A stretch of 52,151 bases of DNA, from NCBI GenBank assembly GCA_964647255.1, contig CAZYGI010000023.1:1-52151 (forward strand), given 5' to 3'. Position numbers and translations under genes: made by a program. This DNA is from CAWJEL01 sp964647255. Lineage in GTDB: Bacteria > Chloroflexota > Anaerolineae > CG2-30-64-16. Under the pieces are notes generated by a model. That model did not search any database. It saw nothing but the letters and a program-made list of their open reading frames with translations, and was not told the DNA's origin. Below, one piece after another: positions 30,905 to 39,318 of this stretch; position 1 is the first letter of the stretch; the number at the start of each line of letters is the position of its first letter.

Positions 30905-31282
30905 TTACGTGCTTGCTCGGGCGTCAATATCGCCCGGGTACATCAGGGCCGCTTGCCCGCGTTCGCCGGTGCGGATGCGGATGACGTCATCAACCGGGTA
31001 GACGAAGATCAACCCGTCGCCCACGTTGCCCGTCTGCGCGGCCTGGCAGATCGTCTCGATGGCCTTCTCCAGGTTGTGATCGCTCAACACGATGTTGATT
31101 TGCACGCGCGGCAGCATATCCACCTTGTAGGCGCCGCTGCGGCCCACGAGTTCAATGCCACCCTGCCGGCCGTGTCCGCGGCATTCGCTCACGTTCATAC
31201 CTACGAAGCCCACTTGTTGCAGCGCATCCTTGACGTCGTTCAACTTTTCTTCTCGGATGATGGCTTCGATCTTCTTGGTCAT
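30905..31282 (-). CDS. glnB: P-II nitrogen signal protein
   Basis: The 125-residue trimeric signal protein binds ATP/ADP and 2-oxoglutarate and controls ammonium uptake and assimilation. It begins MTKKIEAIIREEKLNDVKDAL and has the T-loop with Tyr in the position of the uridylylated Tyr51 (RSGAYKVDMLPRVQI), the B-loop TGNVGDGLIFVYPV, and a C-terminal RTGERG. The T-loop is slightly divergent (MLPR for FLPK). Linked to amt it could be called glnK. GGAGAGG precedes the ATG, 35 bases after the amt stop, so it is cotranscribed with the transporter it should gate. Confidence 0.94.
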   Translation of the reverse strand: MTKKIEAIIREEKLNDVKDALQQVGFVGMNVSECRGHGRQGGIELVGRSGAYKVDMLPRVQINIVLSDHNLEKAIETICQAAQTGNVGDGLIFVYPVDDVIRIRTGERGQAALMYPGDIDARAST

Positions 31283-31317
31283 GGTTTCCTCTCCTGCCTA
31301 TGACATGTCACCGCTCA

Positions 31318-32541
31318 CTACGCATACGCTCGCTCGCCGTGTTCGGCGATATCCAGCCCGACCTGCTCCTCGGTTTCGGACACGCTGAGGCCGATGGTGC
31401 GCTTGAGCGCCGTCGCCATCAGGAATGTCGCGCCGAAAGCGAAGACGATGGTGACCGCAGCGGCCAGCAGTTGCACCAGGAACTGGCGCGGGTTGCCGTA
31501 GAAGAGGCCGTCGGCGCCGGCCGCGTTGACCGCTTTCGTGGCGAAGAGACCTGTCGCCAGCGCGCCCCACAGGCCGCCCATGCCGTGACATGCCCACACG
31601 TCCAGTGACTCATCCAGGTGGCGGCCCTGGCGCAGCTTGATGGCGAAGAAGCTGATGGGTGCAGCCGCTGCGCCGATGGCCAGGGCCGCGAGCGGGGTCA
31701 CGTAGCCGGCTGCGGGGGTGATGGCCACCAGGCCCACCACCGCGCCGGTGATAATGCCTAGCACGCTCGGCTTGTGATCGCGCCAGCTCAACAGCATCCA
31801 GACGATCCCGGCCGCGGCCGCCGCGGTGTTGGTGTTCACCAGCGCAGTGACCGCCAGGCCGTTGGCGGCCAGCGCGCTGCCGCCGTTGAAACCGAACCAG
31901 CCCATCCACAGCAGGCCCGCGCCCAGCACAGAGAAGGGGATGTTGTGTGGCTCCATGGCGCCGTTGCCGAACCCCCGGCGGGCGCGGATCACCTGGGCGA
32001 AGGCGAGGGCCGAGAAGCCGGCGGTGATGTGCACGACCGTGCCGCCCGCAAAGTCCAACGCGCCCAGGCTGCGCAGGGCACCGCCCACGCCCCAGACCCA
32101 ATGGGCCACCGGATCGTAAACCAGCGTTGCCCACAGCAGGCTGAAGATCAGGAACGCCTTGAAGCGGACGCGCTCCACGAACGTCCCGGTGATCAGCGCC
32201 GGGGTGATCACTGCGAACATCATCTGATAGGCGGCGAAGAGCAGGAACGGGATCGTGCCTGCATACGCCGCGTTCGGCGCCGCGCCCACACCGGCCAGTC
32301 CCAGGTAGGTGAGACCGCCGATGATGCCGCCTGCGCTCTTACCGAATGCCAGGGTGAAGCCGAATAAGACCCACTGGATGCTGATGAGCGCCATGAGGAT
32401 GAAACTTAAGTTCAGCGTGGAGAGCACGTTCTTTCGGCGCACCATTCCGCCGTAGAAGAATGCCAGGGCCGGGGTCATCATCAGCACCAGCGCGGTGGAG
32501 ATCAGAACCCAGGCGGTGTCGCCCGTGTTGATACTGTCCAT
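31318..32541 (-). CDS. amt: Ammonium transporter
   Basis: The 407-residue protein has eleven membrane segments of the Amt/MEP/Rh family. Signatures: AFFYGGMVRRKNVLSTL near the N-terminus, the family motif DFAGGTVVHITAGFSALA (conserved pore Asp and first pore His, about 170-180), GFNGGSALAANGLA, and the second pore-His segment DVWACHGMGGLWG (about 315). It imports ammonium/ammonia across the cytoplasmic membrane. The ATG at 32541 has GGAGG seven bases upstream; an upstream in-frame extension to 32592 is unlikely. It is first in an operon with glnB and its promoter has the same dyad as glnA, so nitrogen control is likely. Confidence 0.96.
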   Translation of the reverse strand: MDSINTGDTAWVLISTALVLMMTPALAFFYGGMVRRKNVLSTLNLSFILMALISIQWVLFGFTLAFGKSAGGIIGGLTYLGLAGVGAAPNAAYAGTIPFLLFAAYQMMFAVITPALITGTFVERVRFKAFLIFSLLWATLVYDPVAHWVWGVGGALRSLGALDFAGGTVVHITAGFSALAFAQVIRARRGFGNGAMEPHNIPFSVLGAGLLWMGWFGFNGGSALAANGLAVTALVNTNTAAAAAGIVWMLLSWRDHKPSVLGIITGAVVGLVAITPAAGYVTPLAALAIGAAAAPISFFAIKLRQGRHLDESLDVWACHGMGGLWGALATGLFATKAVNAAGADGLFYGNPRQFLVQLLAAAVTIVFAFGATFLMATALKRTIGLSVSETEEQVGLDIAEHGERAYA

Positions 32542-32632
32542 TGTGCAACCTCCGGTGGATGTGTCTCGCCTGGTCAGGGTGGGCGGGAGCACAGCGGCAC
32601 CATCGTCCTGACCGGGTGGACTTGACAGACAC

Positions 32633-32677
32633 AGTCTAGCAGGCGCACGCCAGAGGGTCTAGTACCCGTCCGGGTAC
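32633..32677 (-). promoter_or_regulatory. amt-glnB promoter with nitrogen-type dyad operator
   Basis: The -10 box TAGACT is at 32633-32638; the -35 position is poor (TAGACC, 32656-32661). Directly upstream is GTACCCG-TC-CGGGTAC (32662-32677), a perfect 7-2-7 dyad preceded by TCTA. The dyad centre is 36.5 bases from the -10 edge, identical to glnA. A weak -35 plus an operator near -44 suggests activation. Confidence 0.72.
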
Positions 32678-32721
32678 AGTTTTGGGGGTTCACGGGCCGC
32701 ATCGTCTGTGCGATGGGCGCG

Positions 32722-32760
32722 AAAAAGCGGAGCACGAAACCCTTTGGCTTCATGCTCCGC
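32722..32760 (-). terminator. Intrinsic terminator of hslO
   Basis: On the minus strand a 12-bp stem with one mismatch (32749-32760 with 32727-32738) is followed by TTTTT (32722-32726). It lies 28 bases after the hslO stop codon. Confidence 0.82.
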
Positions 32761-32787
32761 CGAGCCGGTGTTCCGATCTGGACGAAT

Positions 32788-33651
32788 CTACTCCACCAGG
32801 ATCGCTTCGAGCTCCGGCAGGTCAAACTGATAGCGCGCACCGCAGAAATGGCAGTCCACGGTCGCCTCGCCGTCCGCGATCAGCGCCAGAAGGTCCTCCA
32901 ACTCCAGCAGCTTGAGCGCCTGGCGTGAGCGCTCGCGGCTGCACGAACAGCGAAACTCCAGCGGCGAGACTTCCAGGACTTCGTACACGATCCCGGCCAG
33001 GGCGGACGCCAGGAGTTCCTCCGGGTTGGCGAGGGCGCCGACCCGGTTGTCCACCGGCGGCAGCGCTGCCAGGTTGGCTTCGGGCCTTGCCAGCGCATCG
33101 CTGCGGTGACCCGGCAGCGTCTGCAGCAGCAGGCCGCCGGCCGCCGTCACGCTGCCGCCCTCCATCTGCACGCCCATCCGCACGAGCGAGGGCACTTGCT
33201 CAGAGGTGTTGAGGTAGTGGGCCAGCTCCCGGTCCAGCTCGCCGTTTTCCAGCGCCACCACGCTGCGGTACAAGTTCTGCACGCGCAGGTCCTTGACGAC
33301 GGTGAGCTGGCCCCGGCTGCCGATGGCGGCGCTCACGGCCGCCCGATCCACCAGCGCCGGGGATGACGCGTCGGGCACCGCCACGTAACCGCGCACGCGG
33401 CCATAGGCGTCGGCCTCGATCACCAGCTTCCGCAGCCGGCCATCCCCTTCGATCTTGAGGGCCACGCGCTCCTGCACTTTCAACAGGCCGCCCAGCAGCG
33501 CGCCCGCGGTCAGCCCGTAGCCGAGCGCCGCGGCGGCGACGGGATAGGCGGCGTGGCGGTGGGCGGCCTCCCGCGCCAGGTCGGTGGTGATGCAGGCCAT
33601 CCCGCGCAAGCCGGCTTCTTTGGCCCATACCCGGACAATTGTGTCGCTCAT
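32788..33651 (-). CDS. hslO: Redox-regulated chaperone Hsp33
   Basis: The 287-residue protein is a holdase activated by oxidation and unfolding. It starts SDTIVRVWAKEAGLRGMACITTDL and contains the substrate-binding core (LLKVQERVALKIEGDGRLRK, then ADAYGRVRGYV, QLTVVKDL). The C-terminal zinc switch is complete: CSC (in EFRCSCSRERS, about 235) and CHFC (about 268). The ATG at 33651 has GAGG at short spacing; longer upstream frames lack support. A TTGACC-17-TATACT promoter is divergent from the ABC operon. An intrinsic terminator follows the gene, so it is monocistronic. Confidence 0.95.
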   Translation of the reverse strand: MSDTIVRVWAKEAGLRGMACITTDLAREAAHRHAAYPVAAAALGYGLTAGALLGGLLKVQERVALKIEGDGRLRKLVIEADAYGRVRGYVAVPDASSPALVDRAAVSAAIGSRGQLTVVKDLRVQNLYRSVVALENGELDRELAHYLNTSEQVPSLVRMGVQMEGGSVTAAGGLLLQTLPGHRSDALARPEANLAALPPVDNRVGALANPEELLASALAGIVYEVLEVSPLEFRCSCSRERSRQALKLLELEDLLALIADGEATVDCHFCGARYQFDLPELEAILVE

Positions 33652-33685
33652 GATGCCTCGATGATTCCGTTTTTGTTTGGATGAG

Positions 33686-33714
33686 AGTATACTCAGCCCA
33701 CGCCGCGCGGTCAA
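33686..33714 (-). promoter_or_regulatory. hslO promoter sharing its -10 box with the divergent ABC operon
   Basis: On the minus strand TTGACC (33709-33714), 17-bp spacer, TATACT (33686-33691). The -10 lies in the palindrome AGTATACT (33686-33693), which gives TATACT on the plus strand as well (33688-33693), 47 bases before the ABC ATPase start. Confidence 0.75.
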
Positions 33715-33739
33715 CTGGGCGGCATTTTGGGAGGGGACT

Positions 33740-34693
33740 ATGCCATCCATGCTCGAAGTTCACAATCTGGTCAAGCATTACGGCGACTTTGTCGCGGTCA
33801 AGGGGATCTCGTTCGACATCCGGGAAGGCGAGATTTTTAGTTTGCTTGGGCCGAACGGCGCGGGCAAGACGACCACCATTTCGGTGCTCTCGACGCTGTA
33901 CACTCCCACCAGCGGCGACGCGATCATCGGCGGGCACTCGGCGAGCAGGGAGCCGATGGCCGTCCGGCAGATCATCGGCGTGGTGCCGCAAGACCTGGCG
34001 TTGTATGACGATCTGACCGCGCGCGAGAACCTCCTCTTCTGGGGGCAGATGTACGGCCTGGGCGGTCGGGCGCTGAAGGCCCGCATTGACGAGGTGCTGG
34101 CCCAGATCGGGCTGACCGACAAGGCCAACCAGCGCGTCAAGACCTACTCGGGCGGCATGAAGCGCCGCGTCAACATCGGCGTCGGCCTCCTCCACCGGCC
34201 GCGGCTGCTCTTCATGGACGAGCCGACCGTCGGCATTGACCCGCAGTCGCGCCGCGCCATTCTGGACGCGGTGAAGGACCTCAACCGGCAGGGCATGACC
34301 GTGCTTTACACCACCCACTACATGGAAGAGGCGCAGGAGCTCTCCGACCGGGTCGGCATCATGGATCACGGCGAGCTGATCGCGCTGGGCACCCAGGCCG
34401 AGCTGACCCACCAGGTCGGCGAGAACGACACGCTCGTCCTGCATACCGGCGAAGGCGAAGATGATCGGGCGATCGCCGCGCTGGCCGCGGCGGTGCGCGG
34501 CATCCCCGCCGTGCTGCGGGCCGACGTCGCGGATCACGCCGTCGCCGTCATCGCGCCCGAGGCCGAGGAGATCCTGGCGCCGGCGATCACCGCGGCGAAC
34601 CAGCTCGGGGTCAAGATCCGTTCGGTGGACATCCAGGAACCCAACCTGGAAGCAGTCTTCCTGCACCTGACCGGCCGCGCGCTGCGCGATTGA
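33740..34693 (+). CDS. ABC-2-type exporter, ATP-binding subunit
   Basis: The 317-residue ATPase has Walker A GPNGAGKTTT (about 41), a Q-loop in GVVPQDLALYDDLT, the signature TYSGGMKRRVNIG (about 137), Walker B RLLFMDEPTVGIDP (about 160) and the switch His in LYTTHYMEEA. A ~90-residue C-terminal extension, containing NLEAVFLHLTGR at its end, is typical of DrrA/NatA-like exporters. It energises the two permeases encoded next. The ATG at 33740 has GGGAGGGG; the frame upstream to 33677 overlaps the promoter. The substrate (lipid, antibiotic, ions) cannot be inferred. Confidence 0.94.
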   Translation: MPSMLEVHNLVKHYGDFVAVKGISFDIREGEIFSLLGPNGAGKTTTISVLSTLYTPTSGDAIIGGHSASREPMAVRQIIGVVPQDLALYDDLTARENLLFWGQMYGLGGRALKARIDEVLAQIGLTDKANQRVKTYSGGMKRRVNIGVGLLHRPRLLFMDEPTVGIDPQSRRAILDAVKDLNRQGMTVLYTTHYMEEAQELSDRVGIMDHGELIALGTQAELTHQVGENDTLVLHTGEGEDDRAIAALAAAVRGIPAVLRADVADHAVAVIAPEAEEILAPAITAANQLGVKIRSVDIQEPNLEAVFLHLTGRALRD

Positions 34694-34704
34694 GGGAGCG
34701 AGCG

Positions 34705-35967
34705 ATGAAGAAGATTCTCCTCATCGGCTGGAAGGACTTGACGTTGGCCTTCCGCGACCGGGCTGCGCTGCTGTTGATGCTGGCCGCGCCGTTCCTGCTC
34801 ACGCTCGGCCTGGGCTTCGTGACCGGCCACTTCTCAGGCGGCTCCAGCTCCGGCGTCGGCGACATCCCGGTCGTGTTGGTCAACCGGGACGGCGGCCAAC
34901 TGGGCGACGCGCTGGTGAACGTGTTCCGCTCGCAAGACCTGGCAGGTCTGGTCACGCCGTCCGAGCTTGCGGATGCGACGGCTGCCCGCCGGCAGGTGGA
35001 CACGGATCAGGTCGCCGCGGCAATCATCGTCCCCGCCGGCTTCACCGCCAGCATCATCCCCGCGCAGGGCGCCGTCCCCTCCGGCGCGGCCGTTCAGATC
35101 GAGCTGTACGCCAACCCCAGCCGCCCGACGAGCGTGGGCATCCTCAAGACGATCCTGGACGAGTTCATCGGCCAGGTGGAGGTCGGCCGCGTGGGCGGTG
35201 AAGTGGCGGTCACTCAACTGCTGGCCGGCGGCTTGATCCGGCCCCAGGACGCGGCGCAGATCGGCGCTGAGCTGGGCAGCCGGCAGACCGCGGCCGGCCG
35301 GGCGGAGGGTTCGGTCAGGCTCACGAGCTCGACGGTCGGCAGCGGCGGGCAGAACCCGATCGCCTTCGATCCACTGGCGTACATGGCGCCCGGCATGGCG
35401 TTGATGTTCCTGATGTTCACCGCAGCCAACGGCGGCCGGACGCTGCTGGTGGAGCGCAGCCAGGGCACCCTGCCGCGGCTGCTGATCTCGCCCACGACCG
35501 CGACGCAGGTGCTGGCGGGCAAGACCGCGGGCACGTACTTCACCGGCGTGGCGCAGATGCTCATCCTGGTCGTCGCCAGCGCGCTGCTCTTCCAGCTCCG
35601 CTGGGGCGATCCCCTCGGCGTCCTGGCGTTGGTGCTGGCCGCGGTCACGGCCGCGGTCGGCTGGGGCATGTTGATCACCGCGGTAGCGAAGTCGCCGGGC
35701 CAGGTCGCGACGATCGGGTCTGCGATCACGCTGATGTTCGGCATCCTGGGCGGCTCGTTCATCAACATAGACGGCATGCCGGGTTGGTTCCGGGTTGTCA
35801 GCAAGATCACGCCGAACGCGTGGGGGCTGGAGGGGTTTACGACCCTGGCGTTGGGCGGCCGGCTGGCCGACATTCTCATGCCGGTCGCCGCGCTGTTGAT
35901 CATGGGTGTGGCCCTTTTTGCCGTCGCGGTGACGCTCTTGCAGCGCCGCGGGATTGCGCAGGGGTAG
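34705..35967 (+). CDS. ABC-2-type exporter permease, first copy
   Basis: The 420-residue membrane protein has the ABC-2 permease layout: a short basic N-terminus (MKKILLIGWKDL), one membrane segment (about 20-40), a large outer domain (about 45-215, VVLVNRDGGQLGDALV start) and five membrane segments clustered at about 225-415. ALMFLMFTAANGGRTLLVERSQGTL-type coupling sequence and the LRWGDPLGV and LGGSFINIDGMPGW regions are characteristic. The ATG at 34705 has GAGGGAG eight bases upstream and starts 11 bases after the ATPase stop. It probably forms a heterodimer with the next permease. Confidence 0.9.
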   Translation: MKKILLIGWKDLTLAFRDRAALLLMLAAPFLLTLGLGFVTGHFSGGSSSGVGDIPVVLVNRDGGQLGDALVNVFRSQDLAGLVTPSELADATAARRQVDTDQVAAAIIVPAGFTASIIPAQGAVPSGAAVQIELYANPSRPTSVGILKTILDEFIGQVEVGRVGGEVAVTQLLAGGLIRPQDAAQIGAELGSRQTAAGRAEGSVRLTSSTVGSGGQNPIAFDPLAYMAPGMALMFLMFTAANGGRTLLVERSQGTLPRLLISPTTATQVLAGKTAGTYFTGVAQMLILVVASALLFQLRWGDPLGVLALVLAAVTAAVGWGMLITAVAKSPGQVATIGSAITLMFGILGGSFINIDGMPGWFRVVSKITPNAWGLEGFTTLALGGRLADILMPVAALLIMGVALFAVAVTLLQRRGIAQG

Positions 35968-35977
35968 GGGGCGCCAG

Positions 35978-37171
35978 ATGAAGAAGATTCTCGCGATTAT
36001 CCGGAAGGACCTCCGGCTGCGTTTCACCGGGCCGGCCGAATGGCTCTTTTTCCTCATCCTGCCGATCCTCTTCACCGTGATCCTGGCCGGGGGCACGGGC
36101 GCGTCGAGCGACAACCGCATCCGCCTGATCGTCGCCGACCGGGCGGGTTCGCCGCTTTCGGCGGAGTTGATCGCGGCCCTCGGCAAATCGGAGGCCGTTC
36201 GCCCGGAGGTGCTGCCCCTCAGCCAGGCGGAGGCGCAGTTCGCGCAGCGCCGCGTCTCGGCCGTGCTGGTGATCCCGCCCGACTTCGACCGCAGCCACCT
36301 GGAGCAAGGGGCGAGCGCGCTCGAGCTGCGCCAACAGCCCAACAACATGAACGCGCTCGTGGCCTATCGGGCGGTGCAGGCGGTCATCGGCCGCCTCGGC
36401 AGCGCGGCCGACATCGCGCGGGACAGCGTGGCTGAGGCCGAGCGCATCCGGCCGTTTGAGTCGGCCGCGGCGCGGCAGGCCTATTTCGACGCCGCGCTGG
36501 CCGCGGCCCAGGAGAAGATGGCCGCCGCGCCCGACCGCCTCTCGGTCGAGCAGGGCGCCACGCCGGACCAGATCGAGTACGACCCGCGCGCCAACTCGTC
36601 GGCCGGGCAGTTGATCACCTGGGTCTTCATCCCGCTGCTCGGCATTTCCGGGCTGTTCGCGTACGAGCGGCAGCGGGGCACCCTGCGCCGCCTGCTGACG
36701 ACCCCGACCGGGAAGGCCACCTATCTGCTCGGCGCCATCACCGGCCAGGTGCTCACCGCGCTGGTGCAGATGCTCCTGCTGGTTGGCTTCGCGATGGCGG
36801 TGCTGCACCTGAACTGGGGGCACTCCCCTGCGGCGCTGGCGGCGATCCTGGTCACATCCGCGCTGGCCGCGGCCGCGCTGGGCACGACCTTGGGCACGCT
36901 GGTCAAGAGCGAGGGGCAGGCCAACGGGCTGAGCTGGATGCTGGGGATGGTGATGGCGCTGCTCGGCGGCTGCTGGTATCCCGCGGAGCTCTTCCCCCAG
37001 CTCGTCCGCACGGCGGCCAAAATCCTGCCGACCTCGTGGGCGATGCAGGGGATGCTTGACATCGTGCTGCGCGGCCAGGGACTCGCCGGCGTTCTGCCGG
37101 AGGCCGGGGTGCTGTTGGGGTTTGCGGTCGCCTTCTTTGCCGTCGGTGTAGGGCGGTTTCGGTACGAGTAG
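35978..37171 (+). CDS. ABC-2-type exporter permease, second copy
   Basis: The 397-residue permease parallels the preceding one: MKKILAIIRKDLRLRF, a first membrane segment (about 20-40, LFFLILPILFTVILAGG), an outer domain (about 45-205), then membrane segments at about 210-395 with WVFIPLLGISGLFAYERQRG and LLGGCWYPAELFPQLVR. The two permeases are clearly paralogous but divergent, which suggests an asymmetric transporter. The ATG at 35978 starts ten bases after the previous stop with AGGGGG upstream. An intrinsic terminator at 37231 ends the three-gene operon. Confidence 0.9.
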   Translation: MKKILAIIRKDLRLRFTGPAEWLFFLILPILFTVILAGGTGASSDNRIRLIVADRAGSPLSAELIAALGKSEAVRPEVLPLSQAEAQFAQRRVSAVLVIPPDFDRSHLEQGASALELRQQPNNMNALVAYRAVQAVIGRLGSAADIARDSVAEAERIRPFESAAARQAYFDAALAAAQEKMAAAPDRLSVEQGATPDQIEYDPRANSSAGQLITWVFIPLLGISGLFAYERQRGTLRRLLTTPTGKATYLLGAITGQVLTALVQMLLLVGFAMAVLHLNWGHSPAALAAILVTSALAAAALGTTLGTLVKSEGQANGLSWMLGMVMALLGGCWYPAELFPQLVRTAAKILPTSWAMQGMLDIVLRGQGLAGVLPEAGVLLGFAVAFFAVGVGRFRYE

Positions 37172-37230
37172 AGGCGCCGGCAGGCGGTACGGCGCCACGA
37201 TCGGAACCGGGTCTGTCCTCAGCTCAAAGC

Positions 37231-37270
37231 AAACGGCCTGCGCAGTTTCTCGCTGCTCAGGCCGTTTTGT
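37231..37270 (+). terminator. Intrinsic terminator of the ABC exporter operon
   Basis: AAACGGCCTG (37231-37240) pairs with CAGGCCGTTT (37258-37267), with an inner GCAG/CTGC stem, followed by TTTTGTTGTT. It is 60 bases after the second permease stop. Confidence 0.85.
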
Positions 37271-37563
37271 TGTTGAGTCTTCAGGCGTAGCGATTCAGCC
37301 ATAGCGGAGCGCGCTTGGCATGAGCGGAGCTGGGGGCCTTCGACTGCGCTGCGTTCCGCTATGGATGGCCCGGCGCAATCGAAGGATGCTCTGTTTGTGC
37401 AACCCAGCCTGAATAGTTACCTCCAGGACAGATGAACATGCTGAGCGCGGCGCCACGGCGGATGAAAAAAGAGCATCAGCGTTGATCTGCGTTTATCAGC
37501 GTCATCAGCGTTCTATTCTTAGTTCAGATCGGTGCACCCCCCGGAAGCACGGCGGGGATCAAC
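37271..37563. other. Spacer between ABC operon terminator and glnA
   Basis: This stretch contains a long-range inverted repeat (CCATAGCGGA at 37299-37308 with TCCGCTATGG at 37355-37364) and the simple motif GCATCAGCGTTGATCTGCGTTT (about 37474), whose complement also occurs near 19683 and, in part, near 17862. No gene is visible. CCCCG and CCGGGG close to the glnA stop might make a weak terminator hairpin. Confidence 0.5.
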
Positions 37564-38979
37564 TTACGCGTCGTAGTACAGCGTGAACTCGTACGGGTGA
37601 GGCCGCATCCGCATCGGATCCACCTCGGTCTCGCGCTTGTAGGCGATGTAAGTCTCCAGCATGTCCATGGTGAACACGTCGCCCTTCAGCAGGAACTCAT
37701 GGTCGGCTTCCAGGGCCGCCAGCACCGCGTCGAGCGAGCCGGGCACCTGCTTGATCTTCTTCGCTTCCTCCGGCGGCAGGCCGTAGAGGTCCTTGTCCGC
37801 TGGGTCGCCCGGATCAATCCGGTTCTGGATGCCGTCCAGCCCGGCCATCAGCAGCGCGGAGAAGCACAGGTACGGGTTGCACGACGGATCGGGCGCGCGG
37901 AACTCGACGCGCTTGGCCTTCGGGCTGCGTGAGCCGACCGGGATGCGGCAGACGGCCGAGCGGTTGCGCTGCGAGTACGCCAGGTTCACCGGCGCCTCGA
38001 AGCCCGGCACCAGCCGGCGGTAGGAGTTGGTGCTGGGCGCCGCGAGGGCCAACAGGGCCGGCGCGTGCTTCAACAGGCCGCCGATGTAGTACTTGGCCGT
38101 GTCGGAAAGCTGGGCGTAGCCGGCCTCATCGTAGAACATGTTCTTGCCGCCCCGCCAGATGCTCTGGTGGCAGTGCATGCCGCTCCCGTTATCGCCGAAG
38201 AGCGGCTTGGGCATGAAGGTGGCGGTGAGGCCGTTCTGCCGGGCGACGTTCTTCACCATGTATTTGTAGACCTGGACGTTGTCGGCCATGCGCGTCAAGG
38301 TGTCGAAACGCATCCCGATCTCGGACTGGCCGGCCGTGGCGACCTCGTGGTGGTGGATCTCCACCGGGATGCCGGCGCTTTCGATCGCCAGCACCATCTT
38401 GCTGCGCACGTCCTGGAGCGTATCGGTCGGCGGGGTGGGGAAGTAGCCGCGCTTGGGTGAAATCTGGCCGCCGAAGTTCGGCCCCAGGGCCTTGCCGCTG
38501 TTCCACCAGCCCTCGCGGCTGTCAATGTGATAGAACCCCTCGTTGGTGCCGCTGCCGTACTGTACATCGTTGAAGATGAAAAACTCCGGCTCCGGGCCGA
38601 AATAGACCGTGTCGCCGATGCCAGTTTGCTTGAGATACGTCTCGGCCCGGTGTGCGATGAAGCGCGGATCGCGCGAGTACGGTTCGCGAGTGATGGGGTC
38701 GTACACGTCGCCGACGAGCACCAGCGTCGGGATCTCGAAAATCGGATCCACAAACGCGGTGCTTGGATCGAGCATCAGCAGCATGTCGGATTCGTGAATC
38801 TCTTTGAACCCGCGGATCGAAGAGCCATCGAACGGGACGCCGTTCTCGAAGGTGTCCTCCGACAGCACGTGGGCCGGGATCGTGAAATGCTGCCAGACGC
38901 CAGGAAGATCGGTAAACCGGAGATCAACCATTTTGACCTTCGAGGCCATCTCCAGGACGTCCGCTACAGTGTTAGGCAT
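37564..38979 (-). CDS. glnA: Glutamine synthetase, type I
   Basis: The 471-residue dodecameric enzyme makes glutamine from glutamate, ammonia and ATP. Signatures: FDGSSIRGFKEIHESDM (about 50), EPEFFIFNDV with metal ligands (about 130), GMHCHQSIW (about 268), NRSAVCRIP(V) (about 340) and the catalytic-loop region. The segment KDLYGLPPEEAKKI carries the Tyr (about 397) that is adenylylated in beta-type enzymes, and glnE is encoded 5 kb away. The length is standard for type I. AAGGAGGG precedes the ATG. The promoter region carries the dyad shared with amt. Confidence 0.97.
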   Translation of the reverse strand: MPNTVADVLEMASKVKMVDLRFTDLPGVWQHFTIPAHVLSEDTFENGVPFDGSSIRGFKEIHESDMLLMLDPSTAFVDPIFEIPTLVLVGDVYDPITREPYSRDPRFIAHRAETYLKQTGIGDTVYFGPEPEFFIFNDVQYGSGTNEGFYHIDSREGWWNSGKALGPNFGGQISPKRGYFPTPPTDTLQDVRSKMVLAIESAGIPVEIHHHEVATAGQSEIGMRFDTLTRMADNVQVYKYMVKNVARQNGLTATFMPKPLFGDNGSGMHCHQSIWRGGKNMFYDEAGYAQLSDTAKYYIGGLLKHAPALLALAAPSTNSYRRLVPGFEAPVNLAYSQRNRSAVCRIPVGSRSPKAKRVEFRAPDPSCNPYLCFSALLMAGLDGIQNRIDPGDPADKDLYGLPPEEAKKIKQVPGSLDAVLAALEADHEFLLKGDVFTMDMLETYIAYKRETEVDPMRMRPHPYEFTLYYDA

Positions 38980-39035
38980 AGGTCGTGCCCTCCTTACGCA
39001 AATCCACCGGATGCGGGATGATCAGGGACCGGACG

Positions 39036-39051
39036 CCTACCCATTCGGGCG
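39036..39051. promoter_or_regulatory. Second, weaker dyad-like site in the glnA leader
   Basis: TACCCATTCGGG (39038-39049) matches 12 central bases of the main glnA operator (read on the opposite strand) but lacks the outer GTA/TAC arms. It lies about 15-30 bases downstream of the predicted transcription start, a position that would suit repression. Confidence 0.45.
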
Positions 39052-39072
39052 GCCGGCCGCGATACAGGCGCC

Positions 39073-39119
39073 AGTATAGCGAGGATGCGCCGATATGTCT
39101 AGTACCCGAATGGGTACTA
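39073..39119 (-). promoter_or_regulatory. glnA promoter with nitrogen-type dyad operator
   Basis: The -10 box TATACT is at 39073-39078 and a poor -35 (TAGACA) at 39096-39101. Upstream is TAGTACCC-GAAT-GGGTACTA (39100-39119), a perfect 8-4-8 dyad. On the minus strand GGGTACTAGAC is followed after exactly 18 bases by the -10 box, as at amt. Confidence 0.75.
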
Positions 39120-39318
39120 TCGCATCCGGCGGGAGGAAGCGGCCGGTGTGCGATCATCCCGTTCCGCTACGCCGTGGGGGGCTACGCCATCAATTCAGCG
39201 TTTGTCAACCCCCCGGTTAAGCCGGCGATCCGCAGTAGGCGATGTTGCTGACGTCCGATAAACGGCACTCAATTGCACCGAAACTTCAGTATATGGCTAC
39301 AAATCCAGACCGAAGAAT
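39120..39318. other. Spacer upstream of the secreted glycosidase-like gene
   Basis: About 200 bases between the divergent glnA operator and the next promoter. Somewhat lower GC than the surroundings; no gene, hairpin with T-run or recognisable repeat was found. Confidence 0.4.

Noticed and set aside
32662..32677. amt and glnA dyads as classical NtcA sites
   Set aside because: The GTA..TAC half-sites are ten bases apart, not eight, and the -10 spacing differs from the NtcA standard.
33200..34666. Minus-strand 488-codon frame overlapping hslO and the ABC ATPase gene
   Set aside because: It is the shadow of two well-supported genes and has repetitive His/Gln/Arg-rich composition typical of antisense frames.
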